Under the pieces are notes generated by a model. It had not been told where the DNA came from, did not search any database, and was given only the letters and a program-made list of their open reading frames with translations. A stretch of 55,382 nucleotides of DNA from Candidatus Krumholzibacteriia bacterium (GTDB lineage: Bacteria > Krumholzibacteriota > Krumholzibacteriia > LZORAL124-64-63). Position 1 is the stretch's first letter; each line of letters begins with the position of its first letter. Below, piece after piece: positions 53,508 to 55,382 of this stretch. The DNA lies in assembly GCA_016744705.1 (NCBI GenBank), contig JADGDU010000027.1, positions 1 to 55,382 of the forward strand, written 5' to 3'. Position numbers and translations under genes: made by a program.

Positions 53508-54665
53508 ATGCGTGAAGATTTTCTTCCTTTCTCCCCTCCGTTTATTGGTGAAGAAGAAATTTCTGCCGTTGTCGACAGCCTGCAATCTCTTTGGATCACT
53601 ACCGGGCCCAAAACCCAACGCTTTGAAGAGGAATTTGCAGCCTATGTCGGCGCCCCTGGTGCCCTGGCCCTTAGCAGCTGCACCGCCGCCCTCCATATTG
53701 CTTTAGTGTCAGCGGGCATTGGCCCCGGTGATGAAGTCATCACCACCCCCATGACCTTCACCGCCACCGTCGCGGTCATTGAACATGTTGGTGCCACACC
53801 GGTGCTGGTGGATATCGAGCCAGATACCCTGAACATCAACCCCAGTCTGGTTGCTGCCGCGATCACTGGAAAAACCAAAGCTTTGATCGCTGTGCATTAT
53901 GGCGGACACCCCTGTGACCTGGATTACCTGCAATCCATTTGCCATGAACATCACATTTTACTGATTGAAGATGCGGCTCATTCCCTACCTGCTAAATACA
54001 AAGGGCGAATGATCGGCTCAGGTAACAATCCCGCCGCTTTTTCTTTTTATGCCACTAAGAACCTGACCACAGCTGAAGGCGGGATGTTGACTGGCGATCC
54101 GCAGATGATCGAGAAAGCTGCTGTTTATTCCTTGCACGGAATGAACCGTGACGCCTGGAAAAGGAATAGCCAGGCCGGCAGTTGGCGCTATGATATCGTC
54201 ACTCCCGGATTCAAATACAACATGACAGACATCCAGGCAGCAATGGGACTGGAACAGATAAAAAAGATGGTTCGAATTCTGCAACGGCGACAGGAAATCG
54301 CCCGCATTTATCAACAGCTATTGTCCCCCTTGGAGGCATTTGACTTACCAGTGGAGAGGGAAGATTGCCAGAGTGCCTGGCACTTATTTCCGATACGCAT
54401 CCGGCCTGGGGTTTTGAAAATTTCCAGGGATGAATTTATTGAACAAATGCGAGAGAGAAATATAGGAACATCAGTGCACTTTATTCCTGTTCATACTTTT
54501 ACTTATTATCGTGAAAAATACAGTTTTGTGGACAACGATTTCCCGGTGGCCTTCAATGAGTCTGAACGTTTGGTCAGTTTGCCTCTGCATCCACGCTTAA
54601 GTCAAAATGATATTGAAGACGTCGTGGCTGCCATTTCCGATATTCTGGATCATTTTAAATGCTGA
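53508..54665 (+). CDS. DegT/DnrJ/EryC1/StrS-family sugar aminotransferase
   Basis: A 385-residue PLP-dependent enzyme that aminates keto-sugar nucleotides. Seen: FLPFSPPFIGEEEISAVVDS at the start, SSCTAALHIAL, PMTFTATVAVIEHVGATPV, HYGGHPCDLD, LLIEDAAHSLPAKYKGR and PLP Lys184 in SFYATKNLTTAEGGM. Full length, with all active-site elements. First of two such genes on the plus strand; it overlaps the next by seven bases. Likely works with the Gfo-type dehydrogenase on a UDP- or dTDP-sugar. Confidence 0.94.
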   Translation: MREDFLPFSPPFIGEEEISAVVDSLQSLWITTGPKTQRFEEEFAAYVGAPGALALSSCTAALHIALVSAGIGPGDEVITTPMTFTATVAVIEHVGATPVLVDIEPDTLNINPSLVAAAITGKTKALIAVHYGGHPCDLDYLQSICHEHHILLIEDAAHSLPAKYKGRMIGSGNNPAAFSFYATKNLTTAEGGMLTGDPQMIEKAAVYSLHGMNRDAWKRNSQAGSWRYDIVTPGFKYNMTDIQAAMGLEQIKKMVRILQRRQEIARIYQQLLSPLEAFDLPVEREDCQSAWHLFPIRIRPGVLKISRDEFIEQMRERNIGTSVHFIPVHTFTYYREKYSFVDNDFPVAFNESERLVSLPLHPRLSQNDIEDVVAAISDILDHFKC

Positions 54666-55382
54666 GTCCTGAGCCCAAACAGTATCCCTTTTTTAAAGGG
54701 CGTGTGGCCCTTCACGCCATATTGCGAGCCTTGGGTATTGGAGCTGGCCATCAAGTTCTCATGCCGGGGTATACCTGTGTCGTTGTGCCCAATGCCGTAA
54801 ATTATACGGGAGCTGAACCGGTGTACCTGGACATTGAGCCGGAAACTGGAAACTTGGATTGTGATCTGTTGGAAGACGGATTGGGGCAATCATGGACTCC
54901 TGAAAAAACCCGGGCCATAATTGTCCAACACACCTATGGAATCCCCTGCAACATGGACCGGATTGGGGCATTTGCCCAAAAACACAAATTATTAATCATT
55001 GAAGACTCTTGCCATGCACTCGGCTCAACTTGGCGAGGGCGTCCTGTGGGAACTTTGGGCGATGCCGCATTTTTCAGCAGCCAATGGTCCAAACCTCTGA
55101 CCACAGGACTGGGTGGATGGGCCCAAATGAGCACGGCGAAAGACCAGCAGAAGCTGGAAATGATTCTATCCGAATATTCCCCTCCCAGCCTCCAAGAAGC
55201 CTGGCAATTGGAGTTACAATTCTTGGCCTTCAGTGTATTGAATCAGCCTCGGCTATTCTGGATGATCCAGGGCATCTATCGCACCATGGGAAAGCTGGGC
55301 CTGGCTATTGGCTCATCCACCAGTGGTGAATTGAGCTGTGAACTGCCCATTGATTACCAAAAGAGCATGCACCCTTTGCAGC
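54659..55382 (+). CDS. Second DegT-family aminotransferase, cut by the window end
   Basis: The first 241 codons are visible. ATG 54659 overlaps the stop of the preceding gene (ATGCTGA), so the two are translated together. Sequence: VLMPGYTCVVVPNAV, then GAEPVYLDIEPETGNLDCDL, HTYGIPCNMDRIGAFAQKHK, LLIIEDSCHALGSTWRGRPV, and PLP Lys145 in SSQWSKPLTTGLGGWA. It is clearly distinct from the first enzyme, so it is a second activity rather than a duplicate; it may act on a different sugar position. The C-terminal third lies outside the window. Confidence 0.88.
   Translation, partial: MLSPEPKQYPFFKGRVALHAILRALGIGAGHQVLMPGYTCVVVPNAVNYTGAEPVYLDIEPETGNLDCDLLEDGLGQSWTPEKTRAIIVQHTYGIPCNMDRIGAFAQKHKLLIIEDSCHALGSTWRGRPVGTLGDAAFFSSQWSKPLTTGLGGWAQMSTAKDQQKLEMILSEYSPPSLQEAWQLELQFLAFSVLNQPRLFWMIQGIYRTMGKLGLAIGSSTSGELSCELPIDYQKSMHPLQ

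Overview
This 55.4 kb window looks like chromosomal DNA of a Gram-negative-type (diderm) bacterium of the FCB group or a related uncultivated phylum (Krumholzibacteriota, Eisenbacteria, Zixibacteria or Latescibacterota-like). The reasons are a TonB-dependent receptor with a carboxypeptidase-regulatory N-domain, a secreted protein with a type IX-like C-terminal sorting domain, a PorV-type barrel, a GWxTD-family protein, ExbB with a signal peptide, DUF4388 and TPR proteins, and a two-subunit glycine decarboxylase. The phylum is inference. Nearly all sequence is coding. I see no rRNA, tRNA, CRISPR array, prophage or insertion sequence. Several promoters fit an ordinary sigma-70 pattern (TTGACA, 16-18 bases, TATAAT-like).

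Region 1 (1-8929, minus strand): radC, then the rod-shape and elongasome operon mreB-mreC-mreD-mrdA(PBP2)-rodA, continuing through lgt, aroE and comF, then the start of pgk behind its own promoter. Region 2 (9.0-13.9 kb): aspartate kinase on plus, converging with and overlapping a rhomboid-TPR fusion; then a MacB/LolD-type ATPase and a TolC-like channel without an adaptor or permease. Region 3 (14.1-26.5 kb, minus): an energy-coupling operon exbB-exbD-exbD-tonB, a 0.9 kb non-coding stretch, a GWxTD-like protein, and the operon TonB-dependent receptor / 953-aa secreted protein / PorV behind a strong promoter. Together these look like an outer-membrane transport and secretion locus with its motor next door.

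Region 4 (26.5-33.7 kb): a peptide/nickel-type ABC importer (dppB, dppC, fused double ATPase) without a binding protein, divergent from a repeat-built 690-aa lipoprotein and an outer-membrane barrel. Region 5 (33.8-43.4 kb, minus): a SPOR lipoprotein, periplasmic cyclophilin and uvrA, then a complete glycine cleavage operon gcvT-gcvH-gcvPA-gcvPB ending in a LipM-like octanoyltransferase that would lipoylate GcvH.

Region 6 (43.5-51.3 kb): a class V cysteine desulfurase, an OmpA-type lipoprotein, a KtrAB/TrkAH potassium system, and a two-gene plus-strand module of unknown function: a TPR/zinc-ribbon membrane protein followed by a DUF4388 protein with a pseudopilin-like C-terminus. Region 7 (51.3-55.4 kb): the edge of a surface-polysaccharide locus with a Gfo/Idh/MocA dehydrogenase, a phosphoglycosyl transferase and two overlapping DegT-family aminotransferases, the last cut by the window end.

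The best candidates for something undescribed are the receptor/secreted protein/PorV locus with its adjacent motor, the repeat lipoprotein plus barrel pair, and the TPR/zinc-ribbon plus DUF4388-pseudopilin pair.
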